The notes: generated by a model not told the origin, from the sequence alone. Positions 1 to 9,563 are shown, counted from the first letter of the stretch. The stretch is 64,000 nt of DNA from an uncultured Amylibacter sp. (GCA_947497475.1 CANMGS010000002.1:1-64000); one strand, 5' to 3'. Numbers and translations: made by a program.

Positions 1-467
1 GTGTTGCGCTGAGTGATCTTGGGCGTAAGGAAGAAGCGATTGAGAAATATGCTGCGGCTGTTGAGGTCAATCCTGAGGACCATGAGGCCCTCTACAATTG
101 GGGTGTTGCGCTGAGTGATCTTGGGCGTAAGGAAGAAGCGATTGAGAAATATGCTGCGGCTGTTGAGGTCAATCCTGAGAAACATGAAGCCCTCTACAAT
201 TGGGGCTCTGCTCTGAATGATTTGGGGCGTGCGGATGACGCGATTGAGTTGCTGGAGCGCGCCAAAGGAATATCAGGTGAACCATCCTACAATCTGGCAT
301 GTGTCTGGTCTTTGAAAGGAGATTTAGGGGCGGCTTTGACTGAACTTGAAGCCTGTGAGAGTGCAGATTGCTTGCCCGATTTGGATCATATTTTGAATGA
401 TAAGGATTTGGATAACGTCAGGCATGATGCGCGTTACAAGGCGCTGATCAAGCGTTTGAAGACTTAA
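1..467 (+). CDS. TPR-repeat protein, 3' end (5' truncated by window edge)
   Basis: The open frame enters from the left edge and ends at TAA 465-467. Positions 1-102 and 103-204 are almost identical 102-base units, each encoding one 34-residue tetratricopeptide repeat with the usual small/aromatic spacing (EALYNWG, ALSDLGRKEEAIEKY). A third, diverged repeat (NDLGRADDAIELLERA) and a C-terminal cap ending in YKALIKRLKT follow. TPR proteins are protein-interaction scaffolds; no enzymatic domain is visible in this fragment. The N-terminus and any signal peptide lie outside the window, so localisation cannot be judged. The near identity of adjacent repeats implies recent tandem duplication, or an array that is hard to assemble. 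Confidence 0.8.
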   Translation, partial: VALSDLGRKEEAIEKYAAAVEVNPEDHEALYNWGVALSDLGRKEEAIEKYAAAVEVNPEKHEALYNWGSALNDLGRADDAIELLERAKGISGEPSYNLACVWSLKGDLGAALTELEACESADCLPDLDHILNDKDLDNVRHDARYKALIKRLKT

Positions 468-622
468 GGGGATTTTAGAACGCTTATTCTGCCCTTTAAT
501 ATGCTTTTTGCTTCGGATATTTGAACGATAAAGAAGCGGGTACTGATATTTATATATGAGATATTTAATATCTCTGTGAAACCATGAATATCGTTTTGTG
601 CGCGCCTGTGGGGCAGCAGAGC

Positions 623-1444
623 TTAGTTTTTTATAAACTTCGCCCCTGATGCGTTTTTATTTCCGCCTACGACCAAGCGTCGGGCTTGGGTCGTTTGGCG
701 GCCTGATGTGTAAGACCCGTTGTGGGTCAGGTTCTTTTTCAATTCAGAGACAATCTTGGGTAATTCCATACCGTATGAAATGGTGTTTTTACCTTTTTTA
801 TGCCCGACAGAAATGATGGATAGGATGCGCCAGCTGCGGCCTTCTTTGGCGAAGACAGGTGCGCCAGAAGAACCGAATGTGACGTTGCAATTGAATTGCA
901 TTAGTCTTTCGTATCTATTTGTTACAGAGCAATCACGTTGCCATGACAATGCTTTATCACGCCCACGACCATAAGACACGACATTGACTTTATTGCCTGC
1001 TTCTACGCCTGTGTGAATGTTGAACGGTGATGCGGTGAACGAGCTGATTGATTTTTCGAGCATGATCAGGGCCACGTCGTGGCGCACCGTATCCCAGCTT
1101 TTCTTTACGTTTAGGTTATATCCTGTGTGGACTGCAATCTTTGCAGCTTTGGCTTGTTCAATGAATTTCCCATCGCGCAAGCCTGCTTGGAATGTGAATG
1201 ATGAGGGGGCGTTCAATTGCTTTGTTTTTTTGTCATACACGCAATGCGCGGCTGTAAGAACCAGATTGTTCGCAATTAATGTTCCTGAACAATAGTTGCC
1301 TGATGAATGGTTAAGGCGTCCAACGGCCTCCCATCCAAAAAGGTCTTCGCGATCGGTGAGGCGGATAAGCGCGCTGTTGTCAGCGCTGAGGCTTGGCGTG
1401 GCCAAGGATAGGGCAACACTAAGAACCATTACAAATTTATTCAT
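623..1444 (-). CDS. Secreted trypsin-like serine protease (S1 family)
   Basis: This 273-residue protein has an N-terminal signal peptide (about residues 1-20, ending SLSA) and a chymotrypsin-fold domain. The triad is readable: His67 in LTAAHC, Asp123 in RHDVALI and Ser193 in FGSSGAPVF. Cysteines flank the His (C52, C68) and lie ahead of the nucleophile (C172, C186), as expected for disulfides in an exported protease. It should be an active periplasmic or extracellular endopeptidase. The Ser/Thr/Arg/Lys-rich C-terminal tail after residue 245 has no recognisable domain. It stands alone between the TPR gene and acnB, and the substrate cannot be inferred. Confidence 0.85.
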   Translation of the reverse strand: MNKFVMVLSVALSLATPSLSADNSALIRLTDREDLFGWEAVGRLNHSSGNYCSGTLIANNLVLTAAHCVYDKKTKQLNAPSSFTFQAGLRDGKFIEQAKAAKIAVHTGYNLNVKKSWDTVRHDVALIMLEKSISSFTASPFNIHTGVEAGNKVNVVSYGRGRDKALSWQRDCSVTNRYERLMQFNCNVTFGSSGAPVFAKEGRSWRILSIISVGHKKGKNTISYGMELPKIVSELKKNLTHNGSYTSGRQTTQARRLVVGGNKNASGAKFIKN

Positions 1445-1749
1445 CGTTTTAAATCCATATTATCAATTCTTTGAAACTTGGGCAGGGAAATGGGCAAAAC
1501 TGTGCGAGTTTTGAGGCCATATAGTGATATTGTATTAATAAGATGATTTTTGGTTATGTCAGGTGGAAGCCCAGTATAGGTTCAGTGATTGGGTCACGGA
1601 TGCGGCTATGTGTAAGGAAATGCAGCGTCATATCTTGCAAGCCAATCCTAATTGGTATACTGCGGCATACAATTGGCTTGGCCCGTGCTCAGAAGCAGTT
1701 TGAGTCGCGGTGTTTAAGCTTTATTCAACACTTATTCTTCGGGACCGTC

Positions 1750-4542
1750 ATGAGCTTATACACAGACTACCTAAATGAGATAGAAACGCGCAAAGAACAA
1801 GGCTTAAACCCTAAGCCTATTGATGATGGCGCACTTACAGGTGAAATCGTTGCGCAAATCAAAGATGCGGGCAATGAGCACAGAGAAGCGTCTCTCAACT
1901 TCTTCATCTATAATACCTTGCCAGGTACAACCAGTGCAGCGGGTGTGAAGGCAGCATTTCTAAAAGAGATCATTCTTGGCGATGCTGTTGTTGCAGAAAT
2001 CACGCCAGAATTTGCGTTTGAGTTGTTGTCTCACATGAAAGGTGGCCCATCTGTAGAGGTTCTGTTGGACTTGGCATTGGGTGATGATGCTGCGACTGCT
2101 GCACAAGCGGCTGAAGTGTTGAAAACACAAGTGTTCTTGTATGAAGCAGACACAGACCGTCTTGCGGCAGCGCATTCTGCAGGGAATGCAGTCGCAACTG
2201 ACATTTTGGAAAGCTATGTACAGGCTGAATTCTTTACAAAGCTTCCTGACATCGACGAAGAAGTTAAAGTTGTGACTTATGTTGCAGCCGAAGGCGATGT
2301 TTCTACGGATTTGTTGTCTCCTGGTAATCAAGCGCACTCAAGATCTGACCGTGAGTTGCACGGCAAATGTTTGATCTCTGAAAAAGCGCAGGCTGAAATT
2401 CAAGACCTGCAAAAGCAGCACCCTGGTAAGCGTGTGATGTTGGTTGCTGAAAAAGGCACAATGGGTGTTGGATCATCTCGTATGTCAGGCGTGAACAACG
2501 TTGCATTGTGGACTGGTCAACAAGCCAGCCCATATGTTCCATTTGTGAACATTGCGCCAGTTGTTGGTGGTACAAACGGTATTTCCCCTATCTTTTTGAC
2601 AACTGTTGGCGTGACTGGCGGTATCGGCATCGATCTGAAAAACTGGGTTAAGAAATTGGATGCTGATGGTAACCCAATCATGGGGAACAATGATGACCCG
2701 CTTCTTGAGCAAAAGTTTTCTGTGAACACAGGTACGGTTCTGACGATCAACACAAAAGAGAAGAAGCTTTATAACGAAGACGGCGACAAAGAGCTTGTTG
2801 ATGTGTCTTCTGCATTTAGCCCGCAAAAAATTGAATTTATCAAAGCAGGTGGTTCATATGCGATCGTATTTGGTAAAAAACTGCAGAACTTTGCAGCGGC
2901 AACATTGGGTGTGAAAGCACCGGTTGTTTTTGCCCCTTCAAAAGAAGTGTCACATGCAGATCAAGGTCTGACAGCTGTTGAAAAAATCTTTAACAGAAAC
3001 GCTGTTGGTGTTTCTGAAGGCACAGTATTACACGCGGGTTCAGATGCACGTGTGAAAGTGAACATCGTTGGCTCACAAGACACAACAGGTTTGATGACGT
3101 CCCAAGAATTGGAAGCGATGGCAGCGACTGTTATTTCCCCAACAGTTGACGGTGCATACCAATCTGGCTGTCACACAGCATCTGTTTGGGATTTGAAAGC
3201 GCAAGCAAACATTCCAAAGCTTATGAGCTTTATGAATAAATTCGGTCTGATCACAGCACGTGACCCGAAAGGTGTTTACCATTCGATGACGGACGTGATC
3301 CACAAAGTTCTGAACGATATCACAGTGGATGATTGGGCCGTTATCATTGGTGGCGACTCGCACACAAGAATGTCTAAGGGCGTTGCATTTGGTGCAGACT
3401 CTGGAACTGTGGCGCTTGCATTGGCGACAGGTGAGGCAACGATGCCAATTCCTGAATCTGTTAAGGTGACGTTCAAAGGCGACTTGCAAGATCACATGGA
3501 TTTCCGTGATGTTGTGCATGCGACGCAAGCACAGATGTTGAAGAAATTTGGCGACAACGTTTTCCAAGGCCGTGTTATCGAAGTACATATCGGGACATTG
3601 ATCGCTGACCAAGCGTTTACATTCACTGACTGGTCTGCGGAAATGAAAGCAAAAGCGTCTATCTGTATTTCTGAAGATGATACATTGATTGAATCACTTG
3701 AGATCGCAAAAAGCCGTATCCAAATTATGATCGATAAGGGTATGGAGAATGAAGCTCAAACCCTGAAAGGTTTGATTGCTATTGCTGACAAACGTATTGC
3801 TGAAATCAAGTCTGGTGAAAAGCCTGCTTTGTCTCCTGATGCGAATGCTAAATATTTTGCAGAATTCGTTGTTGATCTGGATGAAGTCGTTGAGCCAATG
3901 ATTGCAGACCCAGATGTGAACAATGTGGAAGTGTCTAAGCGATATACACACGACACGATCAGGCCTGTTTCTTTCTACCAAGGTGAGAAGAATGTTGATC
4001 TTGGTTTTGTTGGGTCCTGTATGGTTCACAAAGGTGACTTGAAAATCGTTGCCCAAATGTTGAGAAACCTAGAAGGCAAAGGTCAAAAGATCGAATTTAA
4101 AGCGCCTTTGGTTGTTGCAGCACCAACTTACAACATCATTGATGAGCTAAAAGAAGAGGGCGATTGGGCTATCTTGCAAAAGTATTCTGGTTTTGAATTC
4201 GATGACAATGCGCCAAAAACAACTGCGCGTACTGAATATGAAAACATCCTGTATCTTGAACGCCCTGGTTGTAACCTATGTATGGGTAACCAAGAAAAAG
4301 CTGCCCGCGGTGATACTGTTCTGGCGACATCTACACGCTTGTTCAAAGGCCGTGTTGTTGAAGACTCTAAGGATAAAAATGGGGAATCTTTGCTGGCTTC
4401 AACACCAGTCGTTGTTCTTTCTGCAATCCTTGGTCGGACACCAACTATGGAAGAGTATAAAGCTGCAGTTGATGGGATCACGCTAACTACGTTTGCTCCA
4501 CCACTCCAAAAACCAATGGATTCATTGTCTGTCCATTACTAA
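1750..4542 (+). CDS. acnB: Aconitate hydratase B (possibly also 2-methylisocitrate dehydratase)
   Basis: This cytoplasmic iron-sulfur enzyme interconverts citrate and isocitrate in the TCA cycle; AcnB proteins often also dehydrate 2-methylisocitrate. I chose ATG 1750 (MSLYTDYLNEIETR), giving 930 residues; the frame stays open back to 1543, but that extension does not look like AcnB. E. coli AcnB is 865 residues, so this is the longer form. The N-terminal HEAT-like domain is followed by the aconitase core. Cys757 (GSCMVHKG) and Cys841/Cys844 (PGCNLCMGN) fit the three 4Fe-4S ligands, with the C-x2-C spacing of the family. GGDSHTRMSKG is also conserved. A strong terminator follows. Monocistronic. 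Confidence 0.95.
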   Translation: MSLYTDYLNEIETRKEQGLNPKPIDDGALTGEIVAQIKDAGNEHREASLNFFIYNTLPGTTSAAGVKAAFLKEIILGDAVVAEITPEFAFELLSHMKGGPSVEVLLDLALGDDAATAAQAAEVLKTQVFLYEADTDRLAAAHSAGNAVATDILESYVQAEFFTKLPDIDEEVKVVTYVAAEGDVSTDLLSPGNQAHSRSDRELHGKCLISEKAQAEIQDLQKQHPGKRVMLVAEKGTMGVGSSRMSGVNNVALWTGQQASPYVPFVNIAPVVGGTNGISPIFLTTVGVTGGIGIDLKNWVKKLDADGNPIMGNNDDPLLEQKFSVNTGTVLTINTKEKKLYNEDGDKELVDVSSAFSPQKIEFIKAGGSYAIVFGKKLQNFAAATLGVKAPVVFAPSKEVSHADQGLTAVEKIFNRNAVGVSEGTVLHAGSDARVKVNIVGSQDTTGLMTSQELEAMAATVISPTVDGAYQSGCHTASVWDLKAQANIPKLMSFMNKFGLITARDPKGVYHSMTDVIHKVLNDITVDDWAVIIGGDSHTRMSKGVAFGADSGTVALALATGEATMPIPESVKVTFKGDLQDHMDFRDVVHATQAQMLKKFGDNVFQGRVIEVHIGTLIADQAFTFTDWSAEMKAKASICISEDDTLIESLEIAKSRIQIMIDKGMENEAQTLKGLIAIADKRIAEIKSGEKPALSPDANAKYFAEFVVDLDEVVEPMIADPDVNNVEVSKRYTHDTIRPVSFYQGEKNVDLGFVGSCMVHKGDLKIVAQMLRNLEGKGQKIEFKAPLVVAAPTYNIIDELKEEGDWAILQKYSGFEFDDNAPKTTARTEYENILYLERPGCNLCMGNQEKAARGDTVLATSTRLFKGRVVEDSKDKNGESLLASTPVVVLSAILGRTPTMEEYKAAVDGITLTTFAPPLQKPMDSLSVHY

Positions 4543-4564
4543 TATTCAAGACTAAATTTTTGAG

Positions 4565-4599
4565 AGGCAAGCTTATAGAGATATGAGCTTGCCTTTTTT
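4565..4599 (+). terminator. Rho-independent terminator of acnB
   Basis: A perfect 9-bp stem (AGGCAAGCT at 4565-4573 pairing with AGCTTGCCT at 4586-4594) with a 12-base loop runs into six Ts, 22 bases after the acnB stop codon. Confidence 0.9.
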
Positions 4600-4694
4600 G
4601 TTTGTGCGAGTGCTGTTATCTGAGTGTCATAGAATTAACAGAGGCTTATCTAAGGGCTGTAAGTCGCATTGAAGATCGCACTTAGTTTGCTTTT

Positions 4695-5489
4695 GTGGCT
4701 TTCATGACAAAAGATATTTTAAAACCGATTGTAATTTATTTTCATGGTTATCCTGGTGGCTTTGATGAAGTCAGTTTGGTCGCTGCAAAGTATAAAGAAC
4801 AGCTTGTTGATGCAGATCGTTTTTTAACGGGTGATGAGAGTAATCATGAAGAGATGATTGCACGATATGTGGCAGGTATTTAAAGCTATGCAAAACAAAC
4901 ACCCATACATTTAATTGGCTTCTCTTTGGGATGCTTCAATGCGCTTTGTGTTGCAGCACAACTGAAAGAAGCTGTTTGCAAGATTGATTTAATCTCGGTG
5001 GCTGCCCCATTGCAGATGGGTGATTTCTTACCAAAGATGGCAGGGAAGCCTGTGTTTAAGGCTGCGCAAGTTGGTGGGTTTGGCTTTGATCTGATGGTTT
5101 TAGGTCAAAGTTTAATGTGCCGCCTTTCAGCGAACGTTTTTATAAAAGCTTTGTTTTCTAGTGCGCAAGGTGAGGATGTTGCGCTGATCAAAGATGCAGA
5201 CTTTAAAAACTCCATTGCAGCATTACTGAAGCAGGCAATGATACAGGATATTGTGCATTATAAGGCTGTTATAGGAGCATATGTGCGTGATTGGAGGTCA
5301 GTTGTAAAAGAGATCGATGTCCCTGTGAGATTGTGGCATGGCAAAGCAGATAACTGGTCACCTGTTGAAATGGCCAATGCGTTGTCTGCACAAGACGGGG
5401 GAGGCTTTGAATTGAAGCTATTCGATAATCTGTCGCATTATTCAACTTTAAAAAATGCACTTCCTGCTTGTTTGAAACTTGAAGCTTAG
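4695..5489 (+). pseudogene. Alpha/beta hydrolase interrupted by one in-frame TAA
   Basis: Two open segments in the same frame, 4695-4883 and from 4884 to 5489, are separated only by a TAA at 4881-4883. Reading through it restores an alpha/beta hydrolase: HGYPGG oxyanion-loop motif, nucleophile elbow GFSLG just after the stop, acid Asp in WHGKADNWSP and the final His in LSHYS. The intact triad downstream suggests recent inactivation, a sequencing error or programmed readthrough. Start is GTG 4695 or ATG 4704. The second segment also has an internal ATG (4926), but starting there would lose the nucleophile serine. Substrate unknown. The EI24-like gene begins 15 bases later. Confidence 0.75.
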
Positions 5490-5504
5490 CCGCGGGCTGC
5501 TTAC

Positions 5505-6194
5505 ATGGGTGGCATGATACTTGATGCATTTTTTAAGGCCTTAGGCCAAATGGGCGACCCAAAGTTTCGACGTATTTTGTTGATTGGTTTGGGTTTAACT
5601 GTCGCTTTATTAGCTGGGGCCACTTTTGGCGTACAACTGCTGCTGCCTGATACTGTGAGCCTGCCTTGGTTTGGTGAAATCGGGTGGTTGTCATCACTGT
5701 TGTCAGGGTTCGTTCTGATCTCGATGATTGGCATGTCTGTATTCTTGATGGTGCCTGTTGCATCTGTGTTTACAGGGTTCTTTTTGGAACAAGTTGTCGA
5801 TGCGGTTGAAGATAAGCATTATGCACATTTACCCGATGTAGAGGGAACACCAGTCAAAGATATTTTGATTGATAGTTTGAAATTTCTAGGGCTGATTATC
5901 GTTGTGAACCTTCTGGCCTTAATCATATATTTACTGTCTACAATTTTGGCGCCTGTGATCTTTTGGATTGTGAATGGCATTTTGCTTGGTCGTGAATATT
6001 TTCAAATGGTTGCGATGCGCCGGTTGGGGCGTAAAGGGGCACAGGATTTGCGTGCGAAGCATCGTTTTAAAATCTGGTTTGCAGGTTTTTTGATGGCTGT
6101 GCCATTGACCATACCGTTTTTAAACTTGTTTATTCCGTTGCTGGGTGTTGCTGTGTTTACACATATTTTTCACCGTTTGAATAAGACTGTCTAA
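5505..6194 (+). CDS. EI24/CysZ-like integral membrane protein
   Basis: This 229-residue protein has four to five hydrophobic segments (about residues 24-47, 62-92, 124-155 and 190-222), separated by a charged loop (VVDAVEDKHYAHLPDVEG) and the GREYFQMVAMRRLGRKG stretch typical of the EI24 (CysZ-like) family. Family members sit in the inner membrane; CysZ is a sulfate permease, but most alphaproteobacterial homologues are uncharacterised, so sulfate transport is not assigned. It follows the broken hydrolase by 15 bases and may have shared its transcript. A second ATG at 5514 is an alternative start. Confidence 0.75.
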   Translation: MGGMILDAFFKALGQMGDPKFRRILLIGLGLTVALLAGATFGVQLLLPDTVSLPWFGEIGWLSSLLSGFVLISMIGMSVFLMVPVASVFTGFFLEQVVDAVEDKHYAHLPDVEGTPVKDILIDSLKFLGLIIVVNLLALIIYLLSTILAPVIFWIVNGILLGREYFQMVAMRRLGRKGAQDLRAKHRFKIWFAGFLMAVPLTIPFLNLFIPLLGVAVFTHIFHRLNKTV

Positions 6195-6431
6195 TCTGAT
6201 TGTTACCGCTTTAAACCAACATGGAAATTGAGGGTATAAGCCCATTGTTGATCGGCGGTATTTCGCGATTTTGCGTAAGTGCTGTGTGTTGGTCCTTTTT
6301 GCGCTTATGTTGAGAGCTGTTTTGGCAGCGTTATGCTGGTTTTATGCTGAGTTTTATTATGACATTTTGATTGATTATTTTTGCGTCTACCGTTTGGGGA
6401 CGAGATAAAAATAATGACAAAGGACAGTAAA

Positions 6432-6683
6432 ATGAAGGTACTTACGATTACTACATTAGCAGTCATAACGACATTTTCAGGCATGGCGATGGCAGAAGAT
6501 GCAAAGCTTTGTGATAACGAGACATTTTCGATGGTTGTTGCAGAAGTTGAGAACGCGCCAACCGATCGCAAAGAAGAAGCGATTGGCGAGCTGCAAATGG
6601 CAAAAGAAAAAGCAGATGCAGGTGATCTTGAAGCCTGTGCATTGCATTTAGAGAATGCATCAAAAGCGGCGGCTGTTGAATAA
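6432..6683 (+). CDS. Small exported protein, unknown function
   Basis: The start ATG 6432 is preceded by AAAGGA (6419-6424), giving an 83-residue protein. The frame remains open upstream to 6381, but that would bury the signal peptide. Residues 1-19 form a clean Sec signal ending AMA. The mature part is about 64 residues, acidic and helical, with two cysteines (LCDNE and EACALH) that could form one disulfide. No family recognised; similar small alpha-helical periplasmic proteins are common in roseobacters. It stands alone with a 236-base upstream gap in which I see nothing coding. Confidence 0.6.
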   Translation: MKVLTITTLAVITTFSGMAMAEDAKLCDNETFSMVVAEVENAPTDRKEEAIGELQMAKEKADAGDLEACALHLENASKAAAVE

Positions 6684-6775
6684 ACCCCCAATAGTCCCAC
6701 TTGCCTTTAGCGCGCCCCCTCCGTGCTAAAGGCGTTTATGATTTTGAGGGTGGTATCCTTAAAACCTCCAACAAC

Positions 6776-7555
6776 TTATGAATGCATAAAGATAGAGCTT
6801 CTTTGTGTGTTGTGCTTTTTGTTTAACACAACAGGTTTCGGACGATTCATGCGACATAAATCACAGGTGCGGACTGCTTCTGTAATGCCTTTTTCTGCCA
6901 GCTGTTGAAACGATGGCAGGGCAAATTCATCGGCTTCTGTATAATCAACCAGATAGCCCATATCTTCAAACGACGCGATGGACATGCGGCTGATTGGTCT
7001 TTCGGCGCCCGACAAAAAACCAGTGAGTAATTCATCACCAAAAACCAACTCACGCCAATGTCCTTCGCGTGTGCCGAAACTGCCTGTATTTGCAACTGGT
7101 ACATTGCCTAATCTGTTACCACCTAGTGTGCGAAATTCACGTGTTGCGGCTGTGCCTATAAATTGTGGGTTGTTGCCGCCGCTGCCGATGATGAAACCCA
7201 TGCGCGCCCACAGGGTACCGAAGCCCAATACATGTGCCATTTCATGCAGAATAACGTCTTTAAGGCTGTCATTACGTTCGAGACGTAAAATATCAGCAAG
7301 GTCGAATTGCATAATGCCTTTGATTGGAAGCTCGTCATCTGGGCGTAAGATGGTTGGACCTGCTTGGCCAAGAATGCCTTGGTTTCCATCTATTGCTTCG
7401 ATGCTGACATCGATGTTTATGCCATTTAACGTTTGGTCTTCTACTATTACTGGGGCGAATGAGGTATCAATGATGCGGTCCCAACGGTTTGCAGCCTGCT
7501 CAAAGGCGCGTCTTTGGGTTTCGCTGACTGATCCTGTAAAGTTGACTGTAATCAT
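6776..7555 (-). CDS. Leishmanolysin-like (M8) zinc metalloprotease
   Basis: This 259-residue metzincin has the zinc motif HEMAHVLGFG (His104, Glu105, His108), the distant third ligand in GHWREL (His166) and a Met-turn at Met191 (SRMSIASFEDMGY), the order seen in leishmanolysin-type peptidases. It should hydrolyse proteins, but it has no N-terminal signal peptide, so export would need another route. The C-terminal 45 residues carry a C-x2-C pair (TCDLCRMN) and a basic tail outside the catalytic fold, perhaps a secretion or retention signal. The 5' side carries a perfect 12-bp inverted repeat at 7588-7621. Monocistronic. Confidence 0.75.
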   Translation of the reverse strand: MITVNFTGSVSETQRRAFEQAANRWDRIIDTSFAPVIVEDQTLNGINIDVSIEAIDGNQGILGQAGPTILRPDDELPIKGIMQFDLADILRLERNDSLKDVILHEMAHVLGFGTLWARMGFIIGSGGNNPQFIGTAATREFRTLGGNRLGNVPVANTGSFGTREGHWRELVFGDELLTGFLSGAERPISRMSIASFEDMGYLVDYTEADEFALPSFQQLAEKGITEAVRTCDLCRMNRPKPVVLNKKHNTQRSSIFMHS

Positions 7556-7587
7556 ACTGCTGACCTTTTCTAGTTACGATTGAGGGT

Positions 7588-7621
7588 GCTTGGATCGTCT
7601 GGGATAAGGGACGATCCAAGC
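7588..7621. repeat. Perfect 12-bp inverted repeat upstream of the metalloprotease gene
   Basis: GCTTGGATCGTC (7588-7599) and GACGATCCAAGC (7610-7621) are exact reverse complements around a 10-base loop. The hairpin lies 32 bases upstream of the metalloprotease start and about 220 bases beyond the HlyIII stop codon. No T-tract follows on either strand, so it is more likely a leader-RNA hairpin, an operator or a degenerate terminator than a standard intrinsic terminator. The rest of 7556-7844 shows no gene. Confidence 0.6.
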
Positions 7622-7844
7622 GAATGACGGTGTGTGAGGGAGGGCACACTGTGTCGTCGTAAACAGGTATATCATGAGGGCGTAAGAAGCAGAGGCGTGG
7701 AGGATAAAGTGCCAAATTCCAGCGACAACTTGCGGGAATGGATTGATTTGCTTTGCGAGATATTGCGCATCGCAGAATTTTGAGTGGGATTGATATGGTA
7801 AAGAGCTGTAATCGCCATATATAGGCGAGCGTTTCTATTCGCGT

Positions 7845-8498
7845 TTAAAAAGACCCGAATAATGCCAGCCATATACCTATGAACATGAATATACCGCCAA
7901 AATTCACCCAAATATGCCAAGTGGCATATCTGAATGGCATTGATTTGCGCGTATAAAAAATTGCCCCGATGGCGTATGATAGGCTTCCGCCTATTATGCA
8001 CCAGAGTGTTTCTGTTGGGACATTCTTTAGGTCAGGGATTGCACAAAGGCCAAGTGCCCCTAGTGCAAAGTAAGACAGTGTAGACCAACGTGATTTAACT
8101 GTCTCGTTTGTGATCTTATTCCACATTGCTAACAGGGTAAGAGCCCAGCATATCCACAAAAGAACCATCGTCCATGTGGTGTTTGCGTAGATGAAAAAAG
8201 GGGTCAGTGTGCCTGTAATACTGGGATAAATTGCGGCATGATCTATGCGTCGTAAGAGTATGCGATGAGTATGCCATGGGGAAAAATGGTAGGCGCATGA
8301 CGCTAAATTGGATGCAAGAGCACATATTAGATATATGACGATTGCAAATATCAACGGGATTTCTAAGCGCCCGAATGATTTATAGAGGATTATGCTACCC
8401 ATTATTAGGATCAACGTTAACCCTACTATATGAACGATCATATCCGCACGACGATGAAGTAGTTTAGCGCTTGGATAAGTTGTTTCAGTCATAGTCAT
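7845..8498 (-). CDS. Hemolysin III / PAQR-type seven-helix membrane protein
   Basis: This 217-residue protein has about seven hydrophobic helices and the metal-site motifs of the HlyIII/PAQR superfamily: CAYHFS in helix 2-3, RRIDHAAIY after it, and WHIWVN in the last helix, giving the three His/Asp ligands of a membrane zinc hydrolase site. Bacterial members are implicated in membrane fluidity homeostasis or, historically, haemolysis; the activity here is unknown. The N-terminus (MTMTETTYPSAKLLHRR) is cytosolic-like. It is separated from neighbours on both sides and looks monocistronic. Confidence 0.85.
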   Translation of the reverse strand: MTMTETTYPSAKLLHRRADMIVHIVGLTLILIMGSIILYKSFGRLEIPLIFAIVIYLICALASNLASCAYHFSPWHTHRILLRRIDHAAIYPSITGTLTPFFIYANTTWTMVLLWICWALTLLAMWNKITNETVKSRWSTLSYFALGALGLCAIPDLKNVPTETLWCIIGGSLSYAIGAIFYTRKSMPFRYATWHIWVNFGGIFMFIGIWLALFGSF

Positions 8499-8647
8499 CT
8501 TTGATAAATTTTAAGATAGTCTACATCAGGAAATATTTATGTTCCACAATGCCCCTACGTCGCATTATTCTGATGTTTATGGGGCTCAAACAGCCGTTTT
8601 TGTATTCGCAAGTTTGGGCTGTTTGAGCTGGTGCGTTTCGAGGCTGA

Positions 8648-9409
8648 TTATTCAGTATCCTCTGCCATTGGGATATCTTTGCGTGTGCCGTCTGCGGCGA
8701 CTTCAACAACGCCTGTATCGTCGACAAACACAACGGACATTGCATCGCCCCATGCAGCACCTGTATCGATGTTGATGCGGTTGCCGTAGTGGGTGATTTT
8801 ATCGATCACTGTATGGCCATGAATGACCATTTTACCAAAGCTTTCTGTGTGTTCAAAGAACGGTTGGCGGATCCACACCAGATCATCCTCTGTTTGTTCT
8901 TCCATAGGTACATTTGGGCGGATGCCAGCATGCACGAAGATGTAGTCTTTGGTTTCTACATAAAGCGGTAGGTTTTTCAGATATTCGATGTGGTCTGCAG
9001 GAATGGCTGCCAGTCCCATTTGTTGGACTTCTTTTGGATCGAATTCTTCTGGGTATGTGACGCCATAGCTTTCCAACGTTTCGCGCCCACCGATGCGGTG
9101 ATAGAGCCAGTCGTAGCCTGGTTTTAGATGGTGATCGCGACGATCAGGATCTTCTAGGAACCAATACATCATACGGTCATGGTTGCCCTTTAGAACAATC
9201 CAAGGCTCGCCTGCGGCTTGACCGTCCATCAGATATTGAATGGTGCCTTTGCTGTCTTCGCGACGGTCGACTAAATCGCCCACGTGGATGATTGTGTAAT
9301 CGCTGACATTGTTATTTTCGGCATCGGCTTTGATACGTGCGTGAATATCTTTGAGTTGTTTTAGGTCACCGTGAATGTCACTGACGGCGTAAATAGGTGT
9401 TTCGATCAT
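8648..9409 (-). CDS. Calcineurin-like metallophosphoesterase (Ser/Thr phosphatase type)
   Basis: The protein has the signature blocks of binuclear metallophosphatases: DIHGD near residue 10, GDLVDRR about 35 residues later, GNHD, then VHAGI and HGHT near the C-terminus. This matches the PrpA/ApaH-like bacterial phosphoprotein phosphatases of about 250 residues. It should be cytoplasmic; phosphoprotein or dinucleotide substrates are both possible. I use ATG 9409 (MIETPIYAVSD); ATG 9424 is also in frame and neither has a clear ribosome site. No operon partner is evident. Confidence 0.85.
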   Translation of the reverse strand: MIETPIYAVSDIHGDLKQLKDIHARIKADAENNNVSDYTIIHVGDLVDRREDSKGTIQYLMDGQAAGEPWIVLKGNHDRMMYWFLEDPDRRDHHLKPGYDWLYHRIGGRETLESYGVTYPEEFDPKEVQQMGLAAIPADHIEYLKNLPLYVETKDYIFVHAGIRPNVPMEEQTEDDLVWIRQPFFEHTESFGKMVIHGHTVIDKITHYGNRINIDTGAAWGDAMSVVFVDDTGVVEVAADGTRKDIPMAEDTE

Positions 9410-9563
9410 AATAAAACCAATCATCTGTATGTATTTGTGAGGGTTTTATGTGAAAATGACAGATACGAAAAGCCCTGAGCTGTGGAAGATATAGAATAGG
9501 CTTACAATTTGCCGCAGATAATAGAAATTGATCCCCAAAAGCGGATCATATATCCGCAGGCTC

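Noticed and set aside
1543-1749. Upstream extension of the acnB frame
   Set aside because: It adds 69 residues unlike AcnB, and ATG 1750 starts with the known N-terminal pattern.
7672-8001. Minus-strand frame of 109 residues overlapping the HlyIII gene
   Set aside because: It lies mainly inside the HlyIII gene in another frame and has no recognisable motif.
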